The notes under the pieces are model-generated. The model was given only the letters and a program-made list of their open reading frames with translations. It ran no database searches and had not been told where the DNA came from. 64,000 nt of DNA from Hyparrhenia diplandra (taxonomy: Eukaryota > Streptophyta > Magnoliopsida > Poales > Poaceae). Positions 46,768 through 59,200 of this stretch are shown one piece after another. Location: positions 62,001 through 126,000 of the forward strand of contig JADLZK010007344.1 in the NCBI GenBank assembly GCA_015847255.1, written 5' to 3'. Positions within the stretch are counted from its first letter, which is position 1, and each line of letters starts with the position of its first letter. Made by a program: the position numbers and the translations under genes.

Positions 46768-47207
46768 CATGACTGGGCTGCTATTTCGATGAAAGCTCTT
46801 TCTCACATCTCCTACACTATGGGTCCCCAAATCGAACGATTTTCAAGTGTTGTTCTCCTCCAAAGCATTTGGTTTTAGGCCGTTTACGCTAGGTGTGGGC
46901 TTAGAACAAAACAGGCCCTAGGCCCTAGGGAGGTAGGTAGACCCGGCAGGGAGGAGGCACTTAGAGTGTGCGGGGGCACGGGCCAAGCGGTAAGGTCGCC
47001 ATCAACCATGGGCACAGGGGGACGACTATTGGGCCAATGATGGGCAAGGGAGACCGGAAAATGGGTCGGCAATGTTAGGTTAGCGCGGCGAGGGAGAGCG
47101 GAAGTAGGCTCGACAATGGGATGCCGCCGAGGATCGATGGAAGGTATCCGGTGGTAGGCGGGGAAGCATGGCCATCAAGAGTTTGTAGGTTTTGAAGAAG
47201 AAGCACC

Positions 47208-47337
47208 AAGGTTTGTTTGAACATATTCGCCTCAATCCATGTGTATCGGAATGGATTGGTATGAAATTTGTTCCACACCAACCCATCTCGATACACATGG
47301 ATTGATGTGGATACACGCGGACATACAAACAAGGCCC
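47208..47337. mobile_element. Palindromic MITE, tccatgtgtat family
   Basis: The left arm aaggtttgtttga, with ctcaatccatgtgtatcg, pairs with cgatacacatggattgatg and acaaacaaggccc on the right arm. About 130 bp. A second copy of the family lies at 62678-62816. Confidence 0.65.
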
Positions 47338-47494
47338 AAGGCGGTAGAAAAACAACACTTGAGTTGGAAATATGTTAGATGAAGATCCAATGGCCGCTAT
47401 TCATAGCCTAAAATAAAAGGGAAAAACAGGTTTCGACTGGACTTACAAGAGTTGAGGCCGAAGGGGCAAGGGTGAGAAATAATACTCTTATGTA

Positions 47495-47700
47495 CTCCCT
47501 CTATCCTTAATTAAGTGTCGTTCTTGGTGTGTATACGCATTTGACTTGGTTTGTAGAAAAATACGTGCAACATTTCTGTCTCCAAATAATTTTGTTAAAA
47601 AAGATATCTTCCAAAATGCTAATTATGTATTATAGATATTAATACGTTTATAAAATAAAATTAGTTAAAGCTTTTTTCGGGAAGCGCAGTACGGAGAGAG
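47495..47700. mobile_element. Stowaway-like MITE
   Basis: TA borders lie at 47493-47494 and 47701-47702. The ends are ctccctctatccttaatta and, inverted, ctctctccgtactgcgctt. The interior is AT-rich with weak pairing. Confidence 0.6.
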
Positions 47701-47833
47701 TAGAATTTAAGGGTGAAAGTGGTGTGAATAATTCCTTCGTTCCTATTCGAATCCAATCACTAATCACTAATTAAAAAAAGGACCAACGGAGTGACGATAA
47801 TGAAATATAGCATGCAACGGAGTGACGATAATG

Positions 47834-48085
47834 GTCAAGGGGCTCACGGCGCAATGGTAAAGACCATTAGTTGAGGGGCTCCCACTCGGGGTTCAAATCT
47901 GGGTGTGACACTTTTATCCCTGGATTTATTTATTTCAGGATTTTCCGGCGCTATGTATTAAGTCTAAGATTTGCTTGGCCAAGCAGTCCTTGAAGGTGCT
48001 CATAGGGGTAGGGTTTGAGAGTGAGTGTGCGTGCGTGTTGAGCGTGCCTACGTTGACTTGTGTAATCTAAAAATAAATAAATCAT
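47834..48085 (+). mobile_element. Complete tRNA-derived SINE, 9-bp target duplication
   Basis: The direct repeat acgataatg flanks it at 47825-47833 and 48086-48094. The head holds a tRNA-like A box (ggcgcaatggtaaag) and a B box (ggttcaaatct at 47890). The body carries ggattttccggcgctatgta and gtgctcataggggtagg, and the tail ends ttgtgtaatct and an A-rich string. 252 bp. A truncated relative lies at 22128-22352. Confidence 0.8.
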
Positions 48086-48183
48086 ACGATAATGTTTGGG
48101 AAAAATGGCAGATGGATGATTTCACCACTAAAAAATCAGAGCGTAAACACCCCAAAACTCGACTGAAAAATCACTTAAAAGGG

Positions 48184-48187
<4 letters not shown>

Positions 48188-48226
<39 letters not shown>
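48188..48226. repeat. 39-base T homopolymer
   Basis: An uninterrupted run of 39 T, followed by gagacgaaac. It may be the complement of a retroelement poly-A tail, but no element body could be tied to it. The exact length is likely unreliable. Confidence 0.6.
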
Positions 48227-48227
<1 letters not shown>

Positions 48228-48493
48228 AGACGAAACTTAAAAGTTCAGGTGGGAGCCCCCTGCTCTTGGTCACATTACCTCTCTGCCACGGCCCAGAGAC
48301 TTTAAGCCCAATTTTAAAATGGAGCCAGACAACTAGATCTTGCCCATTGGGCCTGTAGGGCTCGTATCTTAGCGATTCAGCGAGAGTGGAAGACGGGTCG
48401 CTGCTTCTCCTACCTCGCAGGCTTCGCAAGGCGGCCACACGCCGATACCTCCACCACCACCCGCTCCGTCGCCTCCCCGCCGGCCACGCCACC
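48227..48493 (+). promoter_or_regulatory. Promoter/5' UTR of the complex I 24-kDa gene
   Basis: A site II word (tgggcc, 48348-48353) lies about 140 bases before the ATG. Such TGGGCC/T words are typical of plant nuclear genes for mitochondrial respiratory subunits. The sequence becomes CG-rich toward the start codon. Confidence 0.5.
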
Positions 48494-51400
48494 ATGCTGC
48501 CACCGGCAGCGCGCCTCGCGGCCCGCCGCCTCCTCGGCCTCGCCTCCGCATCTGCGTCGGAAGCAGCGGCTCGCCGGCTAGCTTCGTCTCCGGTTAGTCC
48601 TCCTCTTCTCTGCCCAACCCCTCCCCTCCACCATTTCCCCAAACTAATCGTCTGATCTCCTCCGCGGAAAATTTCCCTTCCAGATCGCTGCCGCAGGCTA
48701 CTCCGCCGCCGCCTCTAGGGGCTCCGTCTCCAGCACCAGGCCCTTCTCCACGGCTCTTAACTACGTGAGCACTCCTCGGATCCGACCCCCTGCGTTTGCC
48801 TGATCTGGTTGGTGGTTGATAGTTCAGCTGAGTTGACGTTTTCTGTTGCTGTTGCAGCACCTTGATTCGCCGGAGAACAAGCCGGACATGAAATGGGAGT
48901 TCTCGGAGGCGAATATGAAGAAGGTACTGAGTTACTGACTACCCTTGCCTTTGTTTGTGATTCGCCTATACCTCTACTCAATAGGGCAAGTTGGCTAGGT
49001 TTGGATTGGTTATGTCAGATTTTGTTCAGACCTCTTTATATCCTCATTGTTTCAGATATGGTAGTGAATGAAGTGAGGATAGCATTTCCAGTGGGATGTT
49101 GATGTTAGTGGATGATGAAGATTTAATTTTGAGCTTATTGTTATGAGAGGAAGATATCCTTGTAATGTAACACTTTACCAATGGCGATGCGCTTAATGTT
49201 CGATCTTGTTGACCTAATAATGTGCTTGGTGAATGCAAACTAATATTTATAGTATGGACCTTGTTAGCAGTTCAATTTAGATTATATCTTTCAATGTTGT
49301 TTCAGGTCAATGAGATTCTGTCTCACTATCCAAGCAACTACAAGCAATCTGGCATTATTCCGCTGCTTGATCTTGCACAACAGCAGCATGGTGGATGGGT
49401 GCCAGTTGCGGCCATGGATGCTGTAAGTTCTACTATATGAAAACTAGACAACTATCTGTTTTCTACATCAATATGTTTTGTTATGTCCCATTTGAAAAAA
49501 ACCAACAACATGATGAACTTGTTTACGGACCTGTAGTTATGCATTTATTCACTGAAGTGCTTACAGAGTTACATTTCAGTTGTAATATATAGCAGAAACT
49601 CCTTGATTGAACTTTGCTTCGTGTTACAGCTGCTGTCATTTATCATTTCCAGGATAATATTCATCCTATCCAATTCTTCAGGATTTTTGCATTTTTGCCT
49701 ATTGAACTTTGTCTAGGTGCATAGGGAAATCGCATGCACACATTAGGCAACAGGTTTATCCAATGACTTGTGCAGTGTTAATTATATTTATCCCTGACAA
49801 ATATCTTTCAAAGCATTACCTGAGCTCTTGCACAAAAATAAAACCAACTACTGCAAGCTTAGTCTATATGCTGTTAGCCTAGCTTTAGTCTATGTGCTGT
49901 TAGCCTGTTATTGATGGTCCAACAATTACAATGTGTATTTGCTTTCTTCTACGAGTACAGCAATGCTTTAATGTTCAAATCTAATGTCTACTGAAGACAC
50001 GGGAGAACCAAGTCACATCTTGTAGAGTAGTAGAGTACACAACATTTGTATGTAACAATATTTGATAAATACAATATTATCCTGGCCTTGCTCATACCGA
50101 AAAAAATATGCTACCAGGAAATAAGATGTCTTTTTATTAGGCAGCAGGAAGGGTTTCCCTTTACTGATTAATATATATAGTGCAGGTGACTGAGAGACAA
50201 AAAACAGAACAAAGAAAATGAAAAGAATTACACAAAGCTCTGTAGCTACTCCTTTGTATGGGAAGTAGCTCTGCCCTGAATTGAAGAATATTTGGTTGTA
50301 CTCCTGGAATCCTGGCCAAATACTCTAGCACATAACAATTATGATTTCGATGAGCCAGCTGTTTTTTCCAGGACCTGAAATGGATTGTGTTGTGGCTGAA
50401 TTTGCAAGTGCTGTTATATGCCTTAATTTTGACTGCAGTGTTGGGAAATGGTGGTTAATACAATAAAAAGCAAACATATTTGCATCAATGGAACTTGACA
50501 TCTCCTGTATAAATATATCTTTTGTGCAGCTGTACAGAAATTCAGAAATATTCATATATAATTAATTATGTTCATAGCATAGTTGAAAGTATTAAAAGTG
50601 ATTATGTTTTTTTTGAGAAATTAAAAGTGATTATGTTACACACTTATCAGATGTATGTTGTGTTAGATTGTGTTATCTGTTTACGAACTGTTGTCACCAT
50701 GTTTGGAAAACTTAATTTCCTATGTTTTATGTACTTCTGACGATGTTGTCACTGTTACTTCAGATTGCTAAAATCGTCGAAGTTGCACCAATCAGGGTAT
50801 ATGAAGTTGCTACCTTTTACACAATGTTTAACCGCACTAAGGTATCTTGATGCATTACTGCCTATTTCGGTTTTATCTTACCCCCAACTAGCACCTCTGT
50901 TATGCTTTTGACCTTTTCATTTTTGTATATTTATCAGGTTGGTAAATACCATCTTCTGGTGTGTGGAACTACACCTTGTATGATTCGTGGTTCACGCGAA
51001 ATCGAAGATACATTGTTGGAGCACCTTGGAGTCAAACGAAATGGTTTGTATTACTATTCCCAGTATGTTTTCCTGTTAACTAAGTATGCTATTTTCTGGT
51101 TGGTTACCACTGACGTTGTCTTCTGAGCCTGAGCTTCTTGTGCTTTCTCTGCAATACTGTTGACATTTTTGTTGCCTTCGCAGAGGTGACCAGTGATGGT
51201 TTATTTTCTGTTGGAGAAATGGAGTGCATGGTAATTGATCTACATATTTATGAGATGCTAGCACAGATGCCTTCAAATTGCACTGTTTTAGTTGTGTTTT
51301 AAATGTTTAGCAGCAGTAGTCTCTGATGTGGTAATCTGTCATCAATACAACAACAACAACAACATAGCCTTTAGTCCCAAGCTAGTTGGGGTAGGCTAGA

Positions 51401-54400
51401 GATGAAACCCATATGAAACAATACAAAAGAACATTAGAAAGGCACAAGACAAAAGGATAAAGATTAGGGTAGATAGAAAAGGAAACAAAGTCATGGTTCA
51501 GCACGTTAATAGCTAGCCTCCAAGCGCTCCTATCCAAAGCTAAATCCTTGGAGATATTCCACTCCTTAAGGTCTCGCTTAACCGCCTCGTCCCAAGTTAG
51601 TCTAGGTCGGCCTCTACCTCTCTTTACATTATCTACCCGCTCTAGAACTCCACTACGCACCGGCGCCTCGGGAGGCCTCCGTTGAACATGTCCAAACCAT
51701 CTCAACCGATGTTGAATCAATTTCTCCTCGATAGGGGCCACCCCGACCCTATCCCGAATATCTTCATTCGAACTCTATCCCTTCTAGTATGCCCCGCAAA
51801 ACCAACGCAACATACGCATCTCGGTCACACTTAGTTGTTGGACATGTCGCCTTTTTGTAGGCTAACATTCAAAGACCATACAAAGATCGCGGGGCGAATC
51901 ATTTGTCCTATAGAACTTCCCTTTTAGCTTTCGTGGTACCCTCTTGTCACATAGGATGCCGGAAGCTTGACGCCACTTTAGCCAACCTGCGCCGCAATTC
52001 TATGTCTAACATCTTCATCAATGTCGCCATCTTTCTGTAGCATAGATCCTAAATACCGAAAAGTATCCTTCTTGGCCACCACTTGTCCATCCAGGGTGAC
52101 ATCCCCATCCTCGTGCCTAGTCGGGCTAAAGTCGCACATCATATACTCGGTCTTGGTCCTACTCAATCGAACCCTTTCGACTCTAGCGTGTGCCTCCACG
52201 GCTCCAACTTCCTATTTACCCCCGCTCTACTCTCATCCACTAGCACCACATCATCGGCAAAGAGCATACACCAAGGGATATCACCCTCTGTATATCCCTT
52301 GTAACCTCATCCATCACCGGAGTAAATAAATAAGGGCTCGATCTTCGACCCTTGATGTAGTCCTATGTTAATTGAAAGTCACCGGTATCGCCATCACATG
52401 TCCGAACACATGTCGTCGCATCTTTGTACATATCCTTGATGAGGGTAATGTACTTAGTTGGGACTTTGTGTTTTTCTAAGGCCCACCACATGACGTTTCT
52501 CGGTACTTTGTCATACGCCTTTCGAGGTCAATAAAGACCATGTGCAAGTCCTTCTTCTGCTCCCTAAATCTCTCCATCAACTGTCGTACTAAGAAAATCG
52601 CTTCCATGGTCGACCTCCCGGGCATGAACCCAAATTGGTTTTGGGTCACACTTGTCGACCTTCGTAGGCGATGCTCGATAACCCTCTCCCCTGACTTCAT
52701 CGTATGGCTCATCGCCTTAATCCCCGATAGTTAGTACAACTTTGAACATCTCCCTTATTCTTGAAGATTGGTACTAATATACTTCGCCTCCATTCTTTAG
52801 GCATCTTGTTTGACCGAAAAATGAGGTTAAAAAGCTTAGTCGGCCATACTACCGCTCTCGCTCCCAGACATCTCCACACCTCAATGGGGATGCCATCAGG
52901 GCCCATCGCTTTACCTCCCTTCATCCTCTTCAAAGCCTCTCTCGATCTCGCCTCCCGAATTCTCCTCACAAAGCGTCTACAAGCATCGTCAAATGAGTCG
53001 CCCAACTCAAAGGTAGGACTATCATTCTCCCCATTGAACGACTTATCAAGTACTACTCTCGCCATCCGTCCCTGATCTCCTCGTCCTTCGCCAGCTAGTC
53101 GATCTGTCCCATCCTTGATGCATTTGATTTGGTTTATGTCCCTTGTCTTCCTCTCACGTATCCTAGCGATCCTATAAATGTCCTTTTCCCCTTCCTTCGT
53201 GCCTAGCCGTTGGTAAAGGTCATCAAAAGCGACCCTTTGCTACACTCACGGCTAAACTGCGGCCCTCTTCGCTATCCTATAGCCCTCGATGTTGGCTACA
53301 CTCTTGTCGAGATGGAGGCGCTTGAAGCACTCCTTCTCCTTAATAGCTTTTTGTACCTCGTCGTTCCACCACCGGGTGTCCTTCGCTTCCTTCTTGCCTC
53401 CCCTACTCATACCCAACATACCCGAGGCCACCTTCCGTACATATGTTGCCATCTTCACCACATGTCGCGTGCGCATCTTCTCCTTCTTTCCAAGGCCCCT
53501 CGCCTAGCATCCTCACCTTAAACGATTGTGCCGCTTCCCTCTAAGCTTCCACCACTTCGTCCTCGTAATCTTGACACGTTTGTCCCGGTGGGCACGCACC
53601 CGAAAAACGAAAGTCCGCCACTACAAGCTTGTGTTGAGGGACCGCACACTCCCGTGTATCACCTTACAATCTAGGCAAGCGGTCCTATCCTCCCTTCTTG
53701 CAAGGATAAAGTCGATCCGGCTCGAGTGTTGTCCACTACGGAAGGTCACTAAATGGGATTCCCTCTTTCTAAAGAGGGTATTCGCTAACAGACAAGTCAT
53801 AGGCCAAAGCAAAATTCAAAACATCCTCCCCCTCTTCGTTCCTACTACCGTGCTCGAAACCCCCCGTGTACTCGCTCAAACCCTACATTTGTTGCACCCA
53901 CATGGCCATTGAGGTCTCCTCCTATGAAGAGTTTCTCACCGATAGGTACACAAGTACTAACCATGCTATCTAGGTCCTCCCAAAAGCGGCTCTTGGCGCT
54001 CTCACTAAGACCTACCGGGGGCATAGGCACGATCACATTCAAGACCGAGTCTCCAACGACCCGGTCGGACTAGGATAATCCGATCACCTTGCCTCCTAAC
54101 GTCCACTACTCCATCCTTAAGGCTCCTATCTATCGGGATATCTACACCATTCCTACCCGATGTTGTCCCAGTGTGTACCAAAGCTTGAAGCCGTGCCCTC
54201 CACCTCTTTTCGCCTTCGGCCCTTCCATTTGGTCTCCCGAACGCATAGAATATTTACACGCCTCCTAGTTGCCGCATCAACTAGCTCTCTTAACTTACCT
54301 TTAGGGACCCTACGTTCAGTTACCTAGACGAATCCTAGTTGGCTCGGCTAGCTTCCTTACCCTTCGCAGACCCGTCGAGGAAAGTGCAAAGACCCTTGCT

Positions 54401-55503
54401 CATTTTTCACTACACCGGGCGCGGATGTAGCGGCGCCACTAAGGTTGCGACGACCGACCCTTGCTCAGCGTTCATCGCACCGGATCACGATACGACGCGC
54501 CACTAAGGGGATGACGACCCGGCCCTTGCCCATTTGACACCACACCGGGTTCGGATGTAGCGTCGCTAAGAGGGTTACGCCCCAACAATTTCTTATGGGT
54601 TTCATATCCATTAGAGTGGTCGGTTTTTACGTTGGTTCGCCAAACCTAACGCAACCCTCCTCCTTTACCGGGCTTGGGACCGGCTATGTTGAGACGACTC
54701 AAGAAAGTCTTCCAGTCAACATAGGCGGAGTTGTAATCTGTCATCAATGAATGGTTTTTAATACTTTAGCTATTTCTATTAGTTCTTGCGTAGAAATCAC
54801 TTTTTATTTCATTTGTTTTATTTCGGGAACTGGAATGCACCTTTTTTTTAATAATGTTTCCTGCATTTGCAGGGTTGCTGTGTGAATGCTCCTATGATTG
54901 CTGTGGCTGACTACTCGAAAGGCTCAGAGGGTTACACATACAACTACTATGTAAGTTTACCTGCGGCTGTCATTATTTGTTTCCCTATTATATGCTCTTA
55001 AACGCTATTTCCATGTAACAGAAGTACTCAAGGCATAAAAACATACATGACAGGACAAATGATGTTTATTGCTAAGGAAAGATGAATTGACAAAAAAATG
55101 CGCCATAACTTTGAGCTTCTTTTTTTCTGTGCCTCCCTTCTTTTGCAGGAGGACCTCACTCCGAAACGTGTTGTTGAGATTGTTGAGATGCTGAGAAGAG
55201 GCGAAACACCCCCTGTAAGTACCAGCTAACTTAACTAGATATTTCTACTTTTCTACTGTGATTTTAGTTGGCTTGATTTTTATGTTAAACCACATTTCTT
55301 TTGCTCACTGGTTAATATACTGTTTTTTTATCAAATTAATTTTGCAGCGAGGCACACAGCACCCAGAGCGGAAAAACTGTGGCCCCTGCTGGGGAACACC
55401 ACATTGCACGGAGAGCCGAAACCTCCCCATGCAGGGATCTGGATGCCTGCTAGGTTTGCTTCGGAGCATTACGAGCACACAAATAAGTTGGCTCGCACTG
55501 TAA
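48494..55503 (+). CDS. NDUFV2: NADH dehydrogenase 24-kDa subunit (complex I, 2Fe-2S)
   Basis: Matrix-arm subunit of mitochondrial complex I, binding the N1a 2Fe-2S cluster. Exons: 48494-48592, 48684-48764, 48858-48923, 49306-49422, 50764-50841, 50938-51043, 51184-51230, 54873-54950, 55149-55214 and 55348 onward. The presequence is MLPPAARLAARRLLGLASAS and beyond. The thioredoxin-like core follows: WEFSEANMKK, VNEILSHYPSNYKQSGIIPL, LDLAQQQHGGWVPVAAMDA and VYEVATFYTMFNRTK. Cluster ligands are the two Cys of VCGTTPCM (C-x4-C) and those of ECMGCC. Exons 1-9 are in frame without fault. In exon 10 the conserved RGTQHPERKNCGP is followed by several one-base changes in C, G and A runs, so the usual end is scrambled: the expected stop is the TAG at 55451-55453, while the frame as read runs to 55503. 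Intron 7 holds an RTE LINE. Confidence 0.93.
51347..54732 (-). mobile_element. RTE-clade LINE, near full length, 16-bp target duplication
   Basis: The direct repeat gtaatctgtcatcaat flanks the insert at 51331-51346 and 54733-54748. The tail on the plus strand is acaacaacaac, that is (TTG)n at the element's 3' end, a hallmark of RTE elements. On the minus strand, pieces of the endonuclease (GEKLFIGGDLNGHVG, 54040-53845) lead to the reverse transcriptase: KAMGPDGIPIEVWR, VPIFKNKGDVQSC.NYRG, NQFGFMPGRSTMEAIFLVRQ, FADDVVLVDESRAG (about 52270-52230) and DTFRYLGSMLQKDGDID. The final block is HRLRWFGHVQRRP and RGRPRLTWDEAV. The catalytic FADD is intact, but frames shift repeatedly. It opposes its host gene. 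Confidence 0.9.
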
Positions 55504-56254
55504 GGTGTGCAAACTGCAAACAGCGGAAGGGATGTGTTATTTGTATTCTGAAGCTTTCTTGTGCAACACCAGTGAAAGCTTCTCTAACTTTTATCCTACA
55601 TCAGAGAAACAGTAAATTGATAGACAATAAGATGTTTTTTTTGAGCTGATGTTCAGTGGCAAACGCTTTGTATTTGGCAACTGGTGAAGGAGCTGAACCT
55701 GGGACAACTGGAAGAATGGACCATCGTGCTACGCTATTCATTTTGTTCTATTGAGTCTTGTTATTAGCCATTTAATGACGAGACCATCGACGAGTATTTG
55801 ATATATCTTGAATGTTACTCCGAATCAATATTGGACTACCAACCAAACGCTATTTACGGAATCTGGTGGGGGTGTGAACTATTTACGAGGCAAAATGACC
55901 AACCAAACAACATCCAAATTCGTTAAGCGTGCTGGTACAATTAAATATTTTTAAATTTCGTTCTCGTAGCGGTCCATAGAGTTATTTTTTCCAATCCCAT
56001 CTCCACTTTTTTTTTTTTTTTTTTTGCAATTATTGACATTATTAGTTTTTTTTCAAAAATGAAAAGGCCCAATTCGAATTTCAAAGTGGCTTGCTCACTC
56101 TGCATCGCGTAAATATCAGAGACCTGAGGGACCTAAGTACAAATTTCTCATCACCGTTTTCCCCTTCCCTTGGCTAAACCCTCCAGCCGTCTTCTCTTCT
56201 TCCTCGCTTTCCCTCCCAAAACCCTAGAGATCCTTCCACCAGCCCCCAGCTCCT
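55504..56254. other. Gap between the complex I and PUS7 genes
   Basis: Complex I 3' UTR to about 55800. A T-run lies at about 56008-56026. The last 100 bases include an aaaccctag telobox-like word (56218-56226) and a CT-rich leader, probably the PUS7 promoter and 5' UTR. Confidence 0.45.
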
Positions 56255-59200
56255 ATGGCGCGCTCGACCTCACTCACCGAGGCGGAGGCGGGCATCTCCT
56301 GCTTCGCCTCTTCCCTTCCCGGATTCCGTGGCGTCCTCAAGCACCGCCATGCCGACTTCATTGTCCACGAGGTTGCCCGAGACGGCGCTCTCGTCCAGCT
56401 CACCTCGTTCGATCTCCCCACCGAGGTATCAGGCCGTCTGTGAAAGTTTCTGTTCGTAATCGCGCTTCTCCGATCCCAATCTCGCTGCCAAATGCGGAAT
56501 TGCAGTGCGTTGATGTGAATGAGGAGGATAAGGCAGCGCCGTCGGCTGAAGCGGACCACTCGAAGGCCCTCGAGTCGTTCCGTGCGCTCTGCGGCGATTC
56601 CGACTGCAACGCATTGAGGGGTCTCCTGGAGAAGGTGTCGGCTGGTGGTGACAGTGATGTCTCGCCTGTCATTCTCTCGCCAGATGCTGACAAGGCTCAC
56701 CGATCGGTCAGTTCACTTAGTGGTAACTGGTAACTGATTGTTTGTGCAACTGTGTTGGGCGAGGGTGGTATGAAATTTGTTTTGTTTGATTGTAGGAGGT
56801 GCATAGCTTCTTTAAGAAGACCTTCAAGTTCCTGGTCACCGACACGGTGGAGCACAGTGATGGGGTGCAGAGGTGCATCAGGGTACGGTTGGGTTCAGGA
56901 GCAGGTGGTGGCGGCCGCGGGGAGAGGAAGGGAAGCGGAAGAACATGGGTAGTTCTGATTGGAGAGATGACAGGCCATTTGATAGTAGAGGGTCGAGTAA
57001 TTGGTCAGATAATGTTGGGAAGTTCCTCAGGTGATGACATCCTGTTTTGTTTGTAAACTTTGTTATGTGTTATTTAACTTGTATTGGGATGAGGTCATTT
57101 CACATGTATCTCATACCTGATATGCTCTATTTGTTTGAACTGAGTAATAGCAATGCACCTAATGTAGCGGCACAGCGGTCTTATATGGTTGTGCAGTTTA
57201 TCTAGTTTAGCTGCTGACTAGTGTTTTAATTGTACTTACCATTTTGGGTCATTGATCAGGTTTCACCTGTACAAAGAGAACAAGGACACCCAAGAAGCAT
57301 TAGGAGTGATAGGAAAAATGCTAGGACTTCAGGTATGTCATAGTTGCTAAATCCTAGAATTCATTTACCTTCCTTAGATAACTGGGTTCATTTACCTGCT
57401 CTTCCTGCTACTAAATTAGCTGTACCTTTTGCAGCCTCGTGCATTTGGGTTTGCAGGGACAAAAAGATAAGCGTGCTGTTACTACACAGCAGGCACGTAT
57501 TCCTCAAGTTTATAACAGCAGAGTAAATTTAGTTAGTTCTGGAGCAAGTTTATAACATTGAAGTCTGGAAATGAAACACTTCGTTTTTTTTTTTTTTTTT
57601 TTTTGGGTACAAGAGACTACATATTAGATTACTGATTCAAATGTCTTCTAAATGACATGATTAGGTTTCATACATTCCCTTCTTTTCACTATTCGATATC
57701 TTACCTATGTAAATAGTTTCTCATTTATAATTGTGAGTGATATTGATACTTTTCCTATTTTTCATTAGGTAACTGTTTTCAAGGTGCAAGCCAGTAGATT
57801 AGCTGCTCTTAATAATCGGCTGTTTGGGATTAAAGTTGGAAACTTCTGGTATATGATTAGTCATTAGTGTTATCCTGTTGTACATATAACAAAAATATTG
57901 ATGCTTTTGGAAACTAACTAATCCTTTGTAGTTATGTGAAGGAGGGACTTGTTCTTGGTCAGCTCTCAGGAAATCGATTTACAATTACTCTGAGGTACTG
58001 CCTTTGCTTACATTTTAATATTTAGGATACCTACTATAGTTTTTTCCTGGTACAAAAATGCTCATCACTTGACCACAATAACTTCTTAGATTAAAAATAT
58101 ATGTGCAACGCAAGAACTTAGGATCATGTTTTAAACATTCTATTGTTAGTACAGCTGTGTCACGTGTGCTTTTGTGGCCTGAATTGTTTTCTATGATACT
58201 TCAGTCACATGCAGCAGACCTTGTACAGTTTCAACTTCTTAGACTAAAAATATATGTGCAACGCAAGAACTTGGGATCATGTTTTGAACATTCTACTGTT
58301 AGTATAACTTCGTGACGTGTGCTTTTGTGGCCTGAATTTCTTGCTATGATACTGTCCACATGCAGCAGATCTTGTACAGTCTCTTTTAGGAAAACAGAGC
58401 AAATGGAGATCTTATGTTTCCCTATATTTATTTAGGGGTGTCATTGCAGAATCTGAAGACATGATAAAAAATGCAGTAGATGGCTTAGGAAAGAATGGAT
58501 TTATCAACTACTATGACATTGATATGGCACTGAGGAACTTTCCTCGACACCTCATAGCTGAGAAGGCCATAGTAAGTATAGTTACCTTTTTTACTTTTTT
58601 ATACTGTGGTATTAATTGAAAAATGTGGCTTTCTAAATATTTTTGCTTGTGTAAAGCTCATTGCTATGTGCATTTAAACTGATTCTTTTTCTTATCTTCA
58701 GCTTCAATGTCTGAAGAAATGCCCTGGTAACCATCTACAAGCACTTAAGGGTATACCAAGAACACTGAGAATGATGTATGTTGCATCCTTTCATTTAATA
58801 CTCTATTTTTTCTTTTATTATCATTAAGTGCAAATTAACGACATAATTTAGATGATTAAGAATATGCTGCCTTAGCCCATCTTGCTTGGGGAAAAAAGGC
58901 TTTGTTGTTGTTGATGATGTGCTGTGTTTTTCCCTAGTAAAAAAATATCTAGTTTTTATTCTTGACTTGTGCTTAAAATTGTTTCTCGCTCTCTAATAAC
59001 GCTTATTATACCTCTGTGTCCTTCTCTGTATTCGTTCTATGCATTTATTTGTTAATGTTGTCAACTGTTAAGTGATTCTTTCATAGCAATAGCATACAAA
59101 TGTACCAGTGCGCTTTTGTCTCACATCATATAGCACTGCTTACTTTGTTATATGTGCCATGTCATATTCTGTTGTCTAAATAATCTCTTGCGTTGTTGTC

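Larger units (their letters stand above)
46768..47833. other. Gap with two MITEs
   Basis: No gene seen. A palindromic MITE and a Stowaway-like MITE are listed separately. The phrase caacggagtgacgataatg is duplicated at about 47785 and 47817, just before the SINE. Confidence 0.4.

Noticed and set aside
46219..46830. 203-codon minus-strand frame rich in Arg/Pro/Ala, and plus-strand counterparts
   Set aside because: All lie in the CG-rich centre and subterminal repeats of the CACTA-like element. Openness on both strands at once points to composition, not coding.
47890..47900. A tRNA gene suggested by the B-box-like ggttcaaatct
   Set aside because: No acceptor stem or anticodon arm can be formed. 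The target duplication and long non-tRNA body show a SINE.
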